Source: Sulfitobacter sp043557345 (GTDB lineage: Bacteria > Pseudomonadota > Alphaproteobacteria > Rhodobacterales > Rhodobacteraceae). From it: DNA of 64,000 nucleotides. The stretch covers positions 372,001 through 436,000 of the forward strand of contig NZ_JBIFFV010000001.1 of assembly GCF_043557345.1 (NCBI RefSeq). Direction: 5' to 3'. The notes beneath the pieces are model-generated. The model did not search any database and was not told the DNA's origin. It saw only the letters and a program-made list of their open reading frames with translations. A program made the position numbers and the translations under genes. Below are positions 24,556-33,470 of the stretch, piece by piece (within the stretch, counting starts at the first letter, position 1; every line of letters starts with the position of its first letter).

Positions 24556-27509
24556 TCCAGATCCTCCGGTCGGGCGGGGCTGGTGCCGTCCCATTCCCCG
24601 AACCGCGCCAATTGGTCGAAGTTTCCGGCAAAGGCATCGCTTTGCACCATCCGCCGCGCGGTAAAGCCCTGCCCCTCATCAAGGTAGCGCGAGAGCAGCG
24701 CGTGCAGCCCGGCCAGCACCTCTTGCGGGTTTTCCTCCTCCAGCGGGGCGGGGACTTCGACGGGTTTGGAGCCGAGCCCGATGAAAGTCGCCTGCGCTAC
24801 ATGGGCGACGCCCACCTCCGGGAAACCGCCGCGTTCGACCATGGCGGCTTCGATCAAGAGTTGCTTGTCGAAAAGCCGCTGTTCCTTTTTGCCGGGCGGG
24901 GTGCCGGTCTTGTAGTCGTAGATCAGCACATCGCCATCGTCAGTCTGGTCGATCCGGTCGGCAAAGCCGCTGAGGGTAAAGCCGAGGTCGGCAAAGGTGT
25001 GGCTGCCCCGCGCGCCCTGCTCGAAGGCGACGGGGCTGGAGAATGCGGCGCGTTGGCTTTCGCGGGCGATGAACCAATCGGCGATCCGGTCGATGCGGGC
25101 CAGCCACATCGCGCGGGCAGCGGGCCATGGGGCTTCTTCCTCCAGCACCTCGGCGGCCACTTGCATCAGCGTGTCGCGGGTCAGCCGCGCAGGGTCGCGG
25201 GCGACCAGTTTGACGAAATCTTCCATGATGCGGTGCAGGACGATGCCCCGCACGGGCGCGTCCGGCGATTGCACCAGCGGGTTGATCGGGCGCAGTTTCA
25301 GGCTGTGCTTTACGTAGATCGCGTAAGGGTCGCGGATTAGCGTCTTGATCTCGGTCACCGACAGCTTGCGCGGTCGCGCGGCCCGCGGCGGGCGCGGAGA
25401 GGGACGCGGGGCGGGAGGCACGCGCTCCACCGCTTCCAGTGCGCGCACCTGATCGAGCCAGCGGTTGCCGCGCTCCTGCATCGCGCGCCAGGCTTCGGGG
25501 CCGCCGGTGTCCCCCAGACCGCCAAGCAGGTTACCCAGACGGTTGAGCCAGCGCGAGGGCACCATCTCGGCCTCGTCCGAGCGGATCGCGCGGGTGATCC
25601 AGACCTCGGGGCTGGCGATGGCCTGTTGATAGTCATGCGCTGACAGGCCGATGCGCCGTTCGGGCAGCAGCAGCCCGGCTTTCTCGCGCATCTGACGGTT
25701 GAGCCATGGATCGGGCGGCGGCGCTTCGGGCCATGTGCCTTCGTTCAGACCGCCAAGGATGACCAGATCGGCCCCCTGAACCCGTGCCTCCATCGTGCCC
25801 CAGATCATAATGTCGGGATGGGGGGTATCGGCCTCGCGCACCTCTTCTTGGGCCAGGAGCGCGCCCAAAAGATCGGCATAATCGGCGGCGTTCATCGCCC
25901 CGCCGTGGGCCGCATGTTCCGTGAGGTTCGCCATCACCGCCTCGGCCGAAATGCCCGCGCCTTGCTGCCAAAGCAGGTGGTCGGGGTCGGCGGGTTGACC
26001 GGCGGCAATCTTGTCGGCCAGCGCCAGATGCGCGGCGACGCAATCGGGCAGGGGCCGCTCTCCGGGGGTGTCATGGCCGGGGAAGGTCTCGCCCAGCCAA
26101 GCGACCCAATCGCGGAAACCGCTGGGGTCTTCCATCCGTTTCGCGGCGCGCTCTGCAATCTCGGCCAAGCCTTCGGCGTCGGGGTAGGGCAGCCCGTGGC
26201 GGCGGATCTCAGCCTCCAAGCGCTGGGTATAGAGCTGGTGGAAATTGCGCCCCGCGCCGCTGTGGGTCAGCGGGTGTTTCAACAGGGTCAGCAGCGCTTC
26301 GGCATCCAGTTTTCGGACAAAGAGCGCCGCCACATGGCGCAGGAACCGCCCCGGCGGGGAGAGTTGCAGCGGCATCCCGGCGCTGTCGTCGGGCAGGATG
26401 CTCCACCGGTCGAGCGCGGCGGTGACCTGCCGGGTGAGCATCCGGTCGGGGGTGATCAAGGCGGCTTTTACGCCATCCTCGGCAGCTTGGCGCAGGCGCA
26501 GCGCGATGGCCAAAGCCTCGACCCGCGGGGTGGGCGCTTCGATCAGGGTGATGTCAGCGGTGGCACCTTGCAGGTCTTCCAGCTTCGGCCCTTCGTTCAG
26601 CCAGGCATGGGTCACGGGCGCAGGCCGGAGCGAGAGCGACACCAGCTTGTTGCGGGCGGTGGAAACCGGGGGCATCTCGCACCACGGTGCGATTGCGCCG
26701 CGCGCCACGCCGAGCATATTCATCAGCTTGCGGAAGCGGTATTGCGGGTGATCCTCGGCCAAAAGCGCCTGATCCAATTCGTTCCAGACGGCGGTCGGCA
26801 TCTCGAAATCGAACCCCGGCAGGATGATCGCGCCTTGTGGCAGCCGGGCCACGGCCTCCATCAGCAGCGCCGTGGTCCCGCGCGAACCGGTGGACCCGGC
26901 AAGGATCACCGGATGCTGCGGTGGCGCGTCCTGCCAACGGACGATGATCCGGGCGACCAACTGCCGCCGACGTGCTTCGGCATCCGGGCGGGTGGTGGTT
27001 TGGCCCAGATAGTCATGCGCGATGGCGAGGAAGCGTTGCGCCCGCTCCCAGTGGGCCGAGAGGTTGCCAACGTCCAGCCCGGCCACCGTCTCGGGCGAGA
27101 CGCCTTCGCCCTGCATTTCGTCGATCAGCCCCGCAAGACTGTCCGACAGCGCATAGAGCGAGGCGCGCGGCGCGAGATCGGGTGCGGCATCCAGAAGGCG
27201 TGACACCAGTTGAATGAGTTCCAGCCGCCGTTGCAGCGGCGGTGTCGGGGCGGGCAGCGCAATGCCGGGGGCCAATGCATCAAGGTCGGTGATCAGCCGG
27301 ATGCGCGGCAGGAAGCCTGCCGGACCCGCGTCGAAATCATGACGCAGCCGGCGCGCCATGCGGTTGGTGTTGACCAGCAACTCGACACGGGCCATCGCCT
27401 CGGGCGGGCCATTCTCCAACCGGTCGCACAGCCCGCGCACCAATCCGCGCGGGAAATCGACACCGGGGGCGAGGCCAAAGACCCGGGGACTGTCCTGCGG
27501 CTCAAACAT
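24552..27509 (-). CDS. addB: Double-strand break repair protein AddB (alphaproteobacterial type)
   Basis: A 985-residue partner of AddA. It has a degenerate helicase-like N-terminal region and a C-terminal PD-(D/E)XK nuclease (LIYDYKTGTPPGKKEQ). The segment before the nuclease, SVTEIKTLIRDPYAIYVKHSL, lacks the cysteine found in iron-sulphur AddB proteins, and no C-terminal cysteine cluster is visible. I start at ATG 27509 (MFEPQDSPRVFG), which overlaps the previous gene by 8 bp; the frame extends 28 codons further upstream without homology. Confidence 0.93.
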   Translation of the reverse strand: MFEPQDSPRVFGLAPGVDFPRGLVRGLCDRLENGPPEAMARVELLVNTNRMARRLRHDFDAGPAGFLPRIRLITDLDALAPGIALPAPTPPLQRRLELIQLVSRLLDAAPDLAPRASLYALSDSLAGLIDEMQGEGVSPETVAGLDVGNLSAHWERAQRFLAIAHDYLGQTTTRPDAEARRRQLVARIIVRWQDAPPQHPVILAGSTGSRGTTALLMEAVARLPQGAIILPGFDFEMPTAVWNELDQALLAEDHPQYRFRKLMNMLGVARGAIAPWCEMPPVSTARNKLVSLSLRPAPVTHAWLNEGPKLEDLQGATADITLIEAPTPRVEALAIALRLRQAAEDGVKAALITPDRMLTRQVTAALDRWSILPDDSAGMPLQLSPPGRFLRHVAALFVRKLDAEALLTLLKHPLTHSGAGRNFHQLYTQRLEAEIRRHGLPYPDAEGLAEIAERAAKRMEDPSGFRDWVAWLGETFPGHDTPGERPLPDCVAAHLALADKIAAGQPADPDHLLWQQGAGISAEAVMANLTEHAAHGGAMNAADYADLLGALLAQEEVREADTPHPDIMIWGTMEARVQGADLVILGGLNEGTWPEAPPPDPWLNRQMREKAGLLLPERRIGLSAHDYQQAIASPEVWITRAIRSDEAEMVPSRWLNRLGNLLGGLGDTGGPEAWRAMQERGNRWLDQVRALEAVERVPPAPRPSPRPPRAARPRKLSVTEIKTLIRDPYAIYVKHSLKLRPINPLVQSPDAPVRGIVLHRIMEDFVKLVARDPARLTRDTLMQVAAEVLEEEAPWPAARAMWLARIDRIADWFIARESQRAAFSSPVAFEQGARGSHTFADLGFTLSGFADRIDQTDDGDVLIYDYKTGTPPGKKEQRLFDKQLLIEAAMVERGGFPEVGVAHVAQATFIGLGSKPVEVPAPLEEENPQEVLAGLHALLSRYLDEGQGFTARRMVQSDAFAGNFDQLARFGEWDGTSPARPEDLE

Positions 27510-28194
27510 CGGCACCTGCCAAGAGGCTTTCGGCAAGGAGAATGCCGCCGGGGTGGCCGACGTCGCACCAGCGTCCGGTATAGGGCAGGCCAAACAGCGT
27601 CCCCCGTGCCAGCATCATGTCCCACAACAGGTTGAGCGAGAATGCCTTGGCTTCGATATCGGCCAACAGGTCGGTCTTGATGATCTGCACCCCGCCATAG
27701 ACCTCGCCCGGCCCGCGTTGCAGACGGCCATCCGCGGCGCGGATAAAGTCGCCCGTGCCGCCGTGGCCGAGGGTATTTTCCAACGGCACGGTCATCAAAA
27801 GCGCGTCCATCCGCGCCGGATCCCATGCGTCGCGCAGCATCCTGAGCGGGTTTGCCCCGGCCCAGATCGCGTCACTGTTCGTGGTGAATACCGGACCCGC
27901 GCCCAGCAGTGGCAGCGCGTTGCGCAAACCGCCGCCAGTGTCGAGGATCTGGGGCGTTTCGATCACCGTTTGCACATTCTGCGCTTTCAGATGTGCCTCC
28001 AACTGGTCGGGCAGGTAATGCAGGTTCGCCACGATCCGCGCAGGCGATATCCCGCGGGCAAGGTCGAGCGCATGGTCGATCAACGGGCGGCCCGCGACCG
28101 GCACCATGGGCTTGGGTTGGCTCTGGGTGAGATGTTTCATACGCGTGCCGAACCCGGCCGCGAACATCATGATGGCGTCGGGATTGTCGCGCAT
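27502..28194 (-). CDS. murU: Nucleotidyltransferase, probable MurNAc-1-phosphate uridylyltransferase (MurU-like)
   Basis: A 230-residue sugar-phosphate nucleotidyltransferase. The N-terminal MMFAAGFGTRMKHLTQSQPK is the NTP-binding loop, with PKPMVPVAGRPLIDHAL for sugar and metal binding. Next to an AmgK-like kinase this fits the cell-wall recycling route MurNAc to UDP-MurNAc. The family also includes mannose-1-phosphate guanylyltransferases, so the exact substrate is inferred from context. It overlaps addB and the amgK-like gene. Confidence 0.8.
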   Translation of the reverse strand: MRDNPDAIMMFAAGFGTRMKHLTQSQPKPMVPVAGRPLIDHALDLARGISPARIVANLHYLPDQLEAHLKAQNVQTVIETPQILDTGGGLRNALPLLGAGPVFTTNSDAIWAGANPLRMLRDAWDPARMDALLMTVPLENTLGHGGTGDFIRAADGRLQRGPGEVYGGVQIIKTDLLADIEAKAFSLNLLWDMMLARGTLFGLPYTGRWCDVGHPGGILLAESLLAGADV

Positions 28195-29180
28195 TGGTTT
28201 CTCAGATGCTCCAGAAATTCGGGGGTCGGCGGGGGCAGCGCGCCTGCGATTGCTTTCGCCACATCGGCAAGCGCGGGATGGCGCAGGTTATGGTGCAGCT
28301 GCTGCCAGACACGCGGGATTAAATCGACGTAATGCGGTTTTCCGTCGCGCAGACAGAGACGCGCAAAGATACCCAAGATGCGCAGATTTCGCTGGGCGCC
28401 AAGCAGCGCATAGGCACGGCGAAATGCGGTGTCATCCTGCCCGGTTTGGGCAAGATAGTCGTTGATGATCTGCGCCTCCACCGCGCGGGGCACATCGCGA
28501 CGGGCGTCTTGCAGGATGGAGACGAGATCATAGGCCGGATGACCCAGCAGCGCGTCTTGGAAATCCAGCAAACCGGCCCGCGCCGCCCCTTCGCGCTGCG
28601 GCAGCCAGAGCAGGTTCTCGGCATGGTAGTCGCGCAGGATCACGACCTTTGGGCTTTCATCCAGCTGAGCGGCGAGCGGGCGGAAAGCCTGCGCGAAAGC
28701 GGCGTTTGCGTTCTGCCCGCCTGCGGGCGCGTAGAAGTCGAAGGCGGGGGCCGCCATATCGGTCAGCCAACCGGCATCGCACATTGGCAGATCCGGCAGG
28801 GGGGCAGCGTGCAGTTTGACCAAAACGTCAGCCGCCGCGCGGTAGAGGGGGAGTTCCCAGGCCGGATCCGCCGCCATGAGCCGGGCAAAGAGGTCATCGC
28901 CAAGGTCTTCGATCAGCAGCAGGCCAGTGTCATTGTCCGCATGGTAAATCTTGGGCGCGCTGAGGCCACAGCTTGTCAGATGCGCCGCGACATGACGGAA
29001 GGGTCGCACGTCTTCGCCGCGTTCCGGCGGGGCGTCCATCAAGATGGCGCGCGCGCCATCCGCTTTGCGCAGCCGGTCATACCGCCGGTTGGAGGCATCG
29101 CCCGCCAGCAGCTTGCGGGCGGCTTCGGCCCAGCCGGCGGTTTGCAAAAAACCTTCGATCAATGCGGCGCGTTCGGTCAT
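28167..29180 (-). CDS. amgK: Aminoglycoside phosphotransferase-family sugar kinase (AmgK-like)
   Basis: A 337-residue APH-fold kinase. GDASNRRYDRL replaces the glycine-rich loop, the catalytic loop is ILRDYHAENLLW, and the metal-binding segment is GLLDFQDALLGHPAYDL. AmgK phosphorylates the anomeric position of MurNAc/GlcNAc in peptidoglycan recycling; pairing with a MurU-like enzyme supports this. The ATG at 29180 overlaps tsaE by 4 bp. The frame extends 15 codons further upstream, but the homologous N-terminus begins here. Confidence 0.8.
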   Translation of the reverse strand: MTERAALIEGFLQTAGWAEAARKLLAGDASNRRYDRLRKADGARAILMDAPPERGEDVRPFRHVAAHLTSCGLSAPKIYHADNDTGLLLIEDLGDDLFARLMAADPAWELPLYRAAADVLVKLHAAPLPDLPMCDAGWLTDMAAPAFDFYAPAGGQNANAAFAQAFRPLAAQLDESPKVVILRDYHAENLLWLPQREGAARAGLLDFQDALLGHPAYDLVSILQDARRDVPRAVEAQIINDYLAQTGQDDTAFRRAYALLGAQRNLRILGIFARLCLRDGKPHYVDLIPRVWQQLHHNLRHPALADVAKAIAGALPPPTPEFLEHLRNQCATIPTPS

Positions 29181-29650
29181 TTGCGCCACGCCGCCAGCTT
29201 CTCGGCCCAACCGCCGCCGGACCATTCTGCGGTCAGCCTGCGGCTATCTTCTTCGGTGCCGGGGCTGAGGCTGATCTGTAACGCAGCGGCGGGTGCGAGT
29301 GGGCCGAGGCGATCCGGCCATTCCACCAGACAGATCGCTTCGTGAAAGGCGTCGATCAGCCCCAGTTCCTCAATCTCATGGGTGGAGGTCAGCCGGTAGA
29401 GATCGGCGTGCCAGATCGCGCTGCTTGTCGCGTCATAGGTCTGCACCAGCGTGAAGGTGGGAGAGGGGATATCCTCGGGGTGGTCGAGCAATTCGGTGAT
29501 CAGCGCGCGGGCGAAATGGGTCTTGCCCGCGCCGACATCGCCGCTGAGCAGGATGACATCACCGGGGGACAGGCGGCGGGCCAGTTGCCGGGCGCGCCCG
29601 GCGGTGTCATCGGGGCCGCTGAGCAGGAGGGAAAGGGTATCGTCGGACAT
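29177..29650 (-). CDS. tsaE: tRNA t6A biosynthesis ATPase TsaE (YjeE)
   Basis: A 157-residue P-loop ATPase needed with TsaB, TsaC and TsaD (TsaD is at 40473-41576) for threonylcarbamoyladenosine-37 of tRNA. Walker A is LSGDVGAGKTHFAR (about residues 36-49), followed by SPTFTLVQTY and HADLYRL. It lies 56 bp after the PAS-domain gene and overlaps the amgK-like gene. Confidence 0.95.
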   Translation of the reverse strand: MSDDTLSLLLSGPDDTAGRARQLARRLSPGDVILLSGDVGAGKTHFARALITELLDHPEDIPSPTFTLVQTYDATSSAIWHADLYRLTSTHEIEELGLIDAFHEAICLVEWPDRLGPLAPAAALQISLSPGTEEDSRRLTAEWSGGGWAEKLAAWRK

Positions 29651-29706
29651 GCCCCATGCTTAGCGTCCCGACGCGCAGCCGCAAGATTAAAGCGGCTGGG
29701 AATGCC

Positions 29707-31233
29707 CTAGTTGGAGGGTTGCCGCCGGTCGCCCGCCGAGGGGGCGCGGGTAGGCTCCGACCGGCCCGCGCCGATGGGGATCGGGCGAAAGCGAATGAGC
29801 GTGACACCCGATGCGATGGCCGAGACTTCGCAAGAAAGCGGCGCGCCCTGATGCGGGTAGATGGGCATGTTCCAGCCCGCACGGTTGCCCCGGCCCATGA
29901 CGAATTCCGCAACATCGGGCCAGAGCGGATTGGCCGCCGACATTTCCTGCCAAACACGGATCGCATCGTTGATGGTGATTTCGGCAAAGCTTTTGTCCGG
30001 ATCCTGTTTCCACCGGGCGCGATAGGCGGCGTTGCAGAAGGTTAGCACGCCGGAGGCGGAGAAGACGGCGAAACCGTCTTCAAGCCTGTCGAGCAGGCTT
30101 TGGCTCTGTTCAAGTTCGGCCCGGAAATTGCGGGTCAGGGTCACCTCGGCGGTGATGTCTTCGATCAGGAAAGCGGTGGCGCCATCGGGGTGGGGCCGGC
30201 CCCGGATGCTGTAGGTCTGGCCGTTCTCCAGCGACCAAGTCTCTTGATAGCGGCCATCGGTTGCGGCGGCGATAACTTCGGCGATTTCGTGACGCCAATT
30301 CTTGTAATCCTTCGGCTCCGGCATGCGGCGGCTTTCGCGCAATTGGTCAAAGAAAGAGACCATCGTAGGCCGGGCGCTGAGAAAGGGGGCAGGCAGGTCG
30401 GTCAGGTCTACCAGCGCGGGGTTGAACAGGGCCAATTGCCCGTTGCGGTCAAAGATCGCCAGTCCGATGGACAGATGCGCAAAGGTTTTGGCGAGGGTTT
30501 GGACAAAGTTGCGCTGCGCCTCTTCGGCGGCAACCACGGCGTTGATGCAGGTGGCGTGGTAGACCTGCACATTATCCTCGGTCGTGGTGGTGAGCGCGTA
30601 CCAATCGGTCTTTTCCCCATCGCTACGGCGCAGACAGACGCGGTTGGGGTGATCGGGCGAGGGCGTGCTGAACAAGGCGGCGCCGCCGCAGTCCGGGTTT
30701 GGTTGGGCATTGCGTTTCAGGGCCCCGTAGGCCCGGTTGTGCCAGATGATATGCCCGCCCGCATCGGTCTGCCACGCGGGGTTTGGGCTGGTTTCGCAGG
30801 CGCGGCGCAGGGCGGCGAGTTTCTGAAAGGTTTCTTCCGTGATCTCTTCGGTCGCGCGCGTCTGGGGCAGGTGCAGCCAACAGAGCGCGTCGCGCCAAGT
30901 GATCCGCAGCTCCAACGGGCTGTCGCCATCCTCTGCCCTGAGGGTCAGATTGCCGGTGGCCCCATGCCGGGGCGTGCGGGGGAATTCGGGAAACCGCGAC
31001 AGCAGCGCGTCGCGAATATCCTCCCACTGGTGGTAGCCGGGGGCGAGGGCAAAGCGGGTCAGCGCGTTGTCAGAGCCATGGACCAACTGCCCCTCTTCGA
31101 ACAGCAGGCTCATGTCGTCGATGCCGGGGGGTGCCGCCGCCGGTCGGCCCGCAGCCGAGCCGAGCCACCAAAGAGCGGCCAGCGCGGTGACGAAGGCGGC
31201 GGCAAGCACGATGATGACATCCGGCAATGCCAT
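29707..31233 (-). CDS. Membrane-anchored PAS-domain protein, DivL-like but lacking a kinase module
   Basis: A 508-residue protein. An N-terminal transmembrane segment (about residues 6-25) is followed by a variable region and at least three PAS-like modules: one near SPNPAWQTDAGGHIIWHN, one near LSIGLAIFDRNGQLALFNPA and one near LEDGFAVFSASGVLTFCNAA. It then ends about 100 residues after the last PAS start, without HisKA or HATPase motifs. In other alphaproteobacteria the gene directly upstream of tsaE in this amgK/murU/addAB neighbourhood is divL, so I read this as a DivL relative without its C-terminal kinase. I use ATG 31233, which has AAAGGG nine bases upstream. A CtrA-type site lies 51 bp upstream. 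Confidence 0.75.
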   Translation of the reverse strand: MALPDVIIVLAAAFVTALAALWWLGSAAGRPAAAPPGIDDMSLLFEEGQLVHGSDNALTRFALAPGYHQWEDIRDALLSRFPEFPRTPRHGATGNLTLRAEDGDSPLELRITWRDALCWLHLPQTRATEEITEETFQKLAALRRACETSPNPAWQTDAGGHIIWHNRAYGALKRNAQPNPDCGGAALFSTPSPDHPNRVCLRRSDGEKTDWYALTTTTEDNVQVYHATCINAVVAAEEAQRNFVQTLAKTFAHLSIGLAIFDRNGQLALFNPALVDLTDLPAPFLSARPTMVSFFDQLRESRRMPEPKDYKNWRHEIAEVIAAATDGRYQETWSLENGQTYSIRGRPHPDGATAFLIEDITAEVTLTRNFRAELEQSQSLLDRLEDGFAVFSASGVLTFCNAAYRARWKQDPDKSFAEITINDAIRVWQEMSAANPLWPDVAEFVMGRGNRAGWNMPIYPHQGAPLSCEVSAIASGVTLIRFRPIPIGAGRSEPTRAPSAGDRRQPSN

Positions 31234-31283
31234 GACGGAGAACCCTTTCGGCAAATGCGACGCCCTATTTTGAGCGCCAAAGG

Positions 31284-31298
31284 TTAACGGTGGGTTAA
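31284..31298. promoter_or_regulatory. CtrA-type binding site (TTAA-N7-TTAA)
   Basis: TTAACGGTGGGTTAA is an exact TTAA-N7-TTAA match to the CtrA consensus. It lies in the 85-bp gap between the end of regB and the start of the PAS-domain gene, 51 bp upstream of that gene's ATG. Binding is not shown. Confidence 0.55.
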
Positions 31299-31318
31299 CA
31301 AAAGCGCCGATCCCGCCC

Positions 31319-32710
31319 TCAGGCCGTCAGACGCTGGTTCTCGCCCATCACGCTGTCATCGGGGCCAAGGTCCAGCAGGCGGCGTGGCCAGACGACTTCG
31401 ACCACAGCGCCGCTGCCAGCGGGGGGCAGCCCGCGCAGCCACTCGCTGTCTGATCCATTGGCAAAGCGCAGCCGCGCGCCGGAGCGTTCGAGGAAGGTTT
31501 TGGCAATGAACAGCCCCAGCCCCATGCCCTCGTATTCGGGCCGCGCCGTCTCGCTCGATGCACCCCCTCGGCGGCGCAAAAACGGATCGCCGATCCGGCC
31601 CAGATGCTGCGGGGGGAAGCCCGGTCCGTTGTCGATGATCCGCACCGAGATATCCTCGGCGGACCATTCGGTTTCGATCCAAACCGTGGTTTCGGCGAAA
31701 TCCACGGCGTTCTGCACCAGATTGCGCAGCCCGTGGATGATCTCGGGCTTGCGCGGGATCGTCGGGGCGCGGGCCGGGTCTCGGGCCATCGGATTGTCGG
31801 AAAACATCACCGTCTTACCGCGCTCCAGATGCGGCTCGGCGGCCTCTTTCACCACGGCGGTCAGCTGCGCGCGCTGCATGTGCAGATCGTCTTTGCCGAT
31901 GCGGCCCATGTCGCGCAGGATATCCCGGCAGCGGTCGGCCTGATCGCGGATCAGCGCGGCATCTTCGGCCAGATCGGGACGGTCTTCCAGATCGCCCAGC
32001 AGTTCGGTGCTGGCCAGTTTGATCGTGGCAAGGGGCGTTCCCAATTCATGCGCGGCGGCGGCGACGACGCCGCTGAGGTCAGAGAGTTTCTGCTCCCGTG
32101 CCAGCACCATCTGCGTGGCAGAGAGCGCGTCGGCCATGGAATGGACTTCGGTTGTGACGCGCCGCGAATAGGCGCTGGTAAAGACGATGGCGATCAGCAA
32201 TGCCGCCCAATGGCCAAAGACGAAGATGCCGGGCTGGCGCAGCACGTCGCCCGATTGCGTCACCAGCGGCAGATGCCACAGCGCCAGCACCGAGGCCGCG
32301 ATAATCGCCGTGCCGCCTAGAACCAGTGTCGAGCGCAGGCTGAGCGCGGTGGCCGAGATCGTCACCGGGGCCAGCAGCAGCAGTGCAAAGGGATTGTGCA
32401 GCCCGCCGGTCAGCGCCAAAAGTGCGGTCAGTTGCAGCAGGTCAAAGAGCACCATGGCGAGGTTCTCGCGCTCGGACAGGCGCTTGTTCTGCGGAAAGAC
32501 GAAGGCCGCGACAAGGTTGCCCACCACCGAGGCCCCGATCGTCAGGTAACACAGGCCAAAGGCCAGTTGCAGTCCAAGCGCCCATTGCGCCACGGTGACG
32601 GCGGTCAACTGTCCGGCGATGGCGAACCAGCGCAGCAGGATCATCGTGCGCAGGCGGATCCAACTGGCGCGGGTGCGCCCATCGAGGGGCCGGATATTTG
32701 CCTGCGTCAT
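31319..32710 (-). CDS. regB: Redox-sensing histidine kinase RegB (PrrB)
   Basis: A 463-residue membrane histidine kinase that phosphorylates RegA according to redox state. About six N-terminal transmembrane segments carry the quinone-binding motif GGLHNPF (residues 102-108). The H-box AAAAHELGTPLATI gives phospho-accepting His221, and the redox-active cysteine is Cys261 in RCRDIL. The ATP-binding domain contains LRNLVQNAVDFA and IIDNGPGFP. It is divergent from senC-regA, as in Rhodobacter. Confidence 0.97.
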   Translation of the reverse strand: MTQANIRPLDGRTRASWIRLRTMILLRWFAIAGQLTAVTVAQWALGLQLAFGLCYLTIGASVVGNLVAAFVFPQNKRLSERENLAMVLFDLLQLTALLALTGGLHNPFALLLLAPVTISATALSLRSTLVLGGTAIIAASVLALWHLPLVTQSGDVLRQPGIFVFGHWAALLIAIVFTSAYSRRVTTEVHSMADALSATQMVLAREQKLSDLSGVVAAAAHELGTPLATIKLASTELLGDLEDRPDLAEDAALIRDQADRCRDILRDMGRIGKDDLHMQRAQLTAVVKEAAEPHLERGKTVMFSDNPMARDPARAPTIPRKPEIIHGLRNLVQNAVDFAETTVWIETEWSAEDISVRIIDNGPGFPPQHLGRIGDPFLRRRGGASSETARPEYEGMGLGLFIAKTFLERSGARLRFANGSDSEWLRGLPPAGSGAVVEVVWPRRLLDLGPDDSVMGENQRLTA

Positions 32711-32809
32711 CTTAGCCCCATCACTTTATTGCGTCTTGCATCACCTGCCATCTAGCGTAGGTCTGCGGCGAAACACGATCAAGACCGGCCAGCATGGCGG
32801 AGGACTGAC

Positions 32810-33424
32810 ATGAAACGAATGATTGCATTTGGTGCGGCTGGGGTTGCGGCGGTATTTCTGGCCGGGACGGCTTTCATGGTGCTGCGTGGCGAGGACGATC
32901 CCTATGCCTCTTGCCGGTCGAGCCAGGTGGCGGGCGGCGACATCGGTGGGCCGTTTGAATTGGTGAATGGGGCGGGCGAAACCGTGACCGATGCCGATGT
33001 CATCAAAGAACCAGCCTTGCTTTATTTCGGCTATACCTCCTGCCCCGATGTCTGCCCGCTGGACGTGGACCGCAACGCGGCGGCGACAGAGATTCTTGAG
33101 GAGCGCGGCCAGAGCATCACGCCGGTTTTCATCACCGTCGACCCTGTGCGCGACACGCCCGAAGTGGTCGGTGATTTCGCCGAGGTGATGCACCCGCGCA
33201 TGGTCGGGCTGACGGGCTCGCCCGAGCAGGTCAAAGCCGCCAGCCAAGCCTACCGCACCTACTACAAGGCCCACCCGGCGGATGAGAATGGTGAATACCT
33301 CGTCGATCACTCGACCTTCAGCTATCTGGTCATGCCCGAGGAAGGCGTAGTCGACTTTTTCCGCCGTGAAGTACGCCCCGAGCAGATGGCCGACAGCATC
33401 GGTTGTTTTCTGGATCGACGCTGA
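32810..33424 (+). CDS. senC: SCO1/SenC-family copper chaperone (PrrC)
   Basis: A 204-residue thioredoxin-fold protein anchored by an N-terminal hydrophobic segment (about residues 5-24). The copper site is C78 and C82 in TSCPDVCPLD plus His167 in LVDHSTFSYL. SenC/PrrC delivers copper to cytochrome oxidase and has been linked to redox signalling to RegB. GGAGGA precedes the start. regA follows 46 bp downstream. Confidence 0.95.
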   Translation: MKRMIAFGAAGVAAVFLAGTAFMVLRGEDDPYASCRSSQVAGGDIGGPFELVNGAGETVTDADVIKEPALLYFGYTSCPDVCPLDVDRNAAATEILEERGQSITPVFITVDPVRDTPEVVGDFAEVMHPRMVGLTGSPEQVKAASQAYRTYYKAHPADENGEYLVDHSTFSYLVMPEEGVVDFFRREVRPEQMADSIGCFLDRR

Positions 33425-33470
33425 AATTGACCCGCCGCCTTGGCCGCCCCATATTAGCCTTTGAGAGGGG

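Noticed and set aside
25818..27203. A 461-codon plus-strand open frame inside addB.
   Set aside because: It is antisense to AddB, which has convincing domain motifs; composition is typical of a shadow frame.
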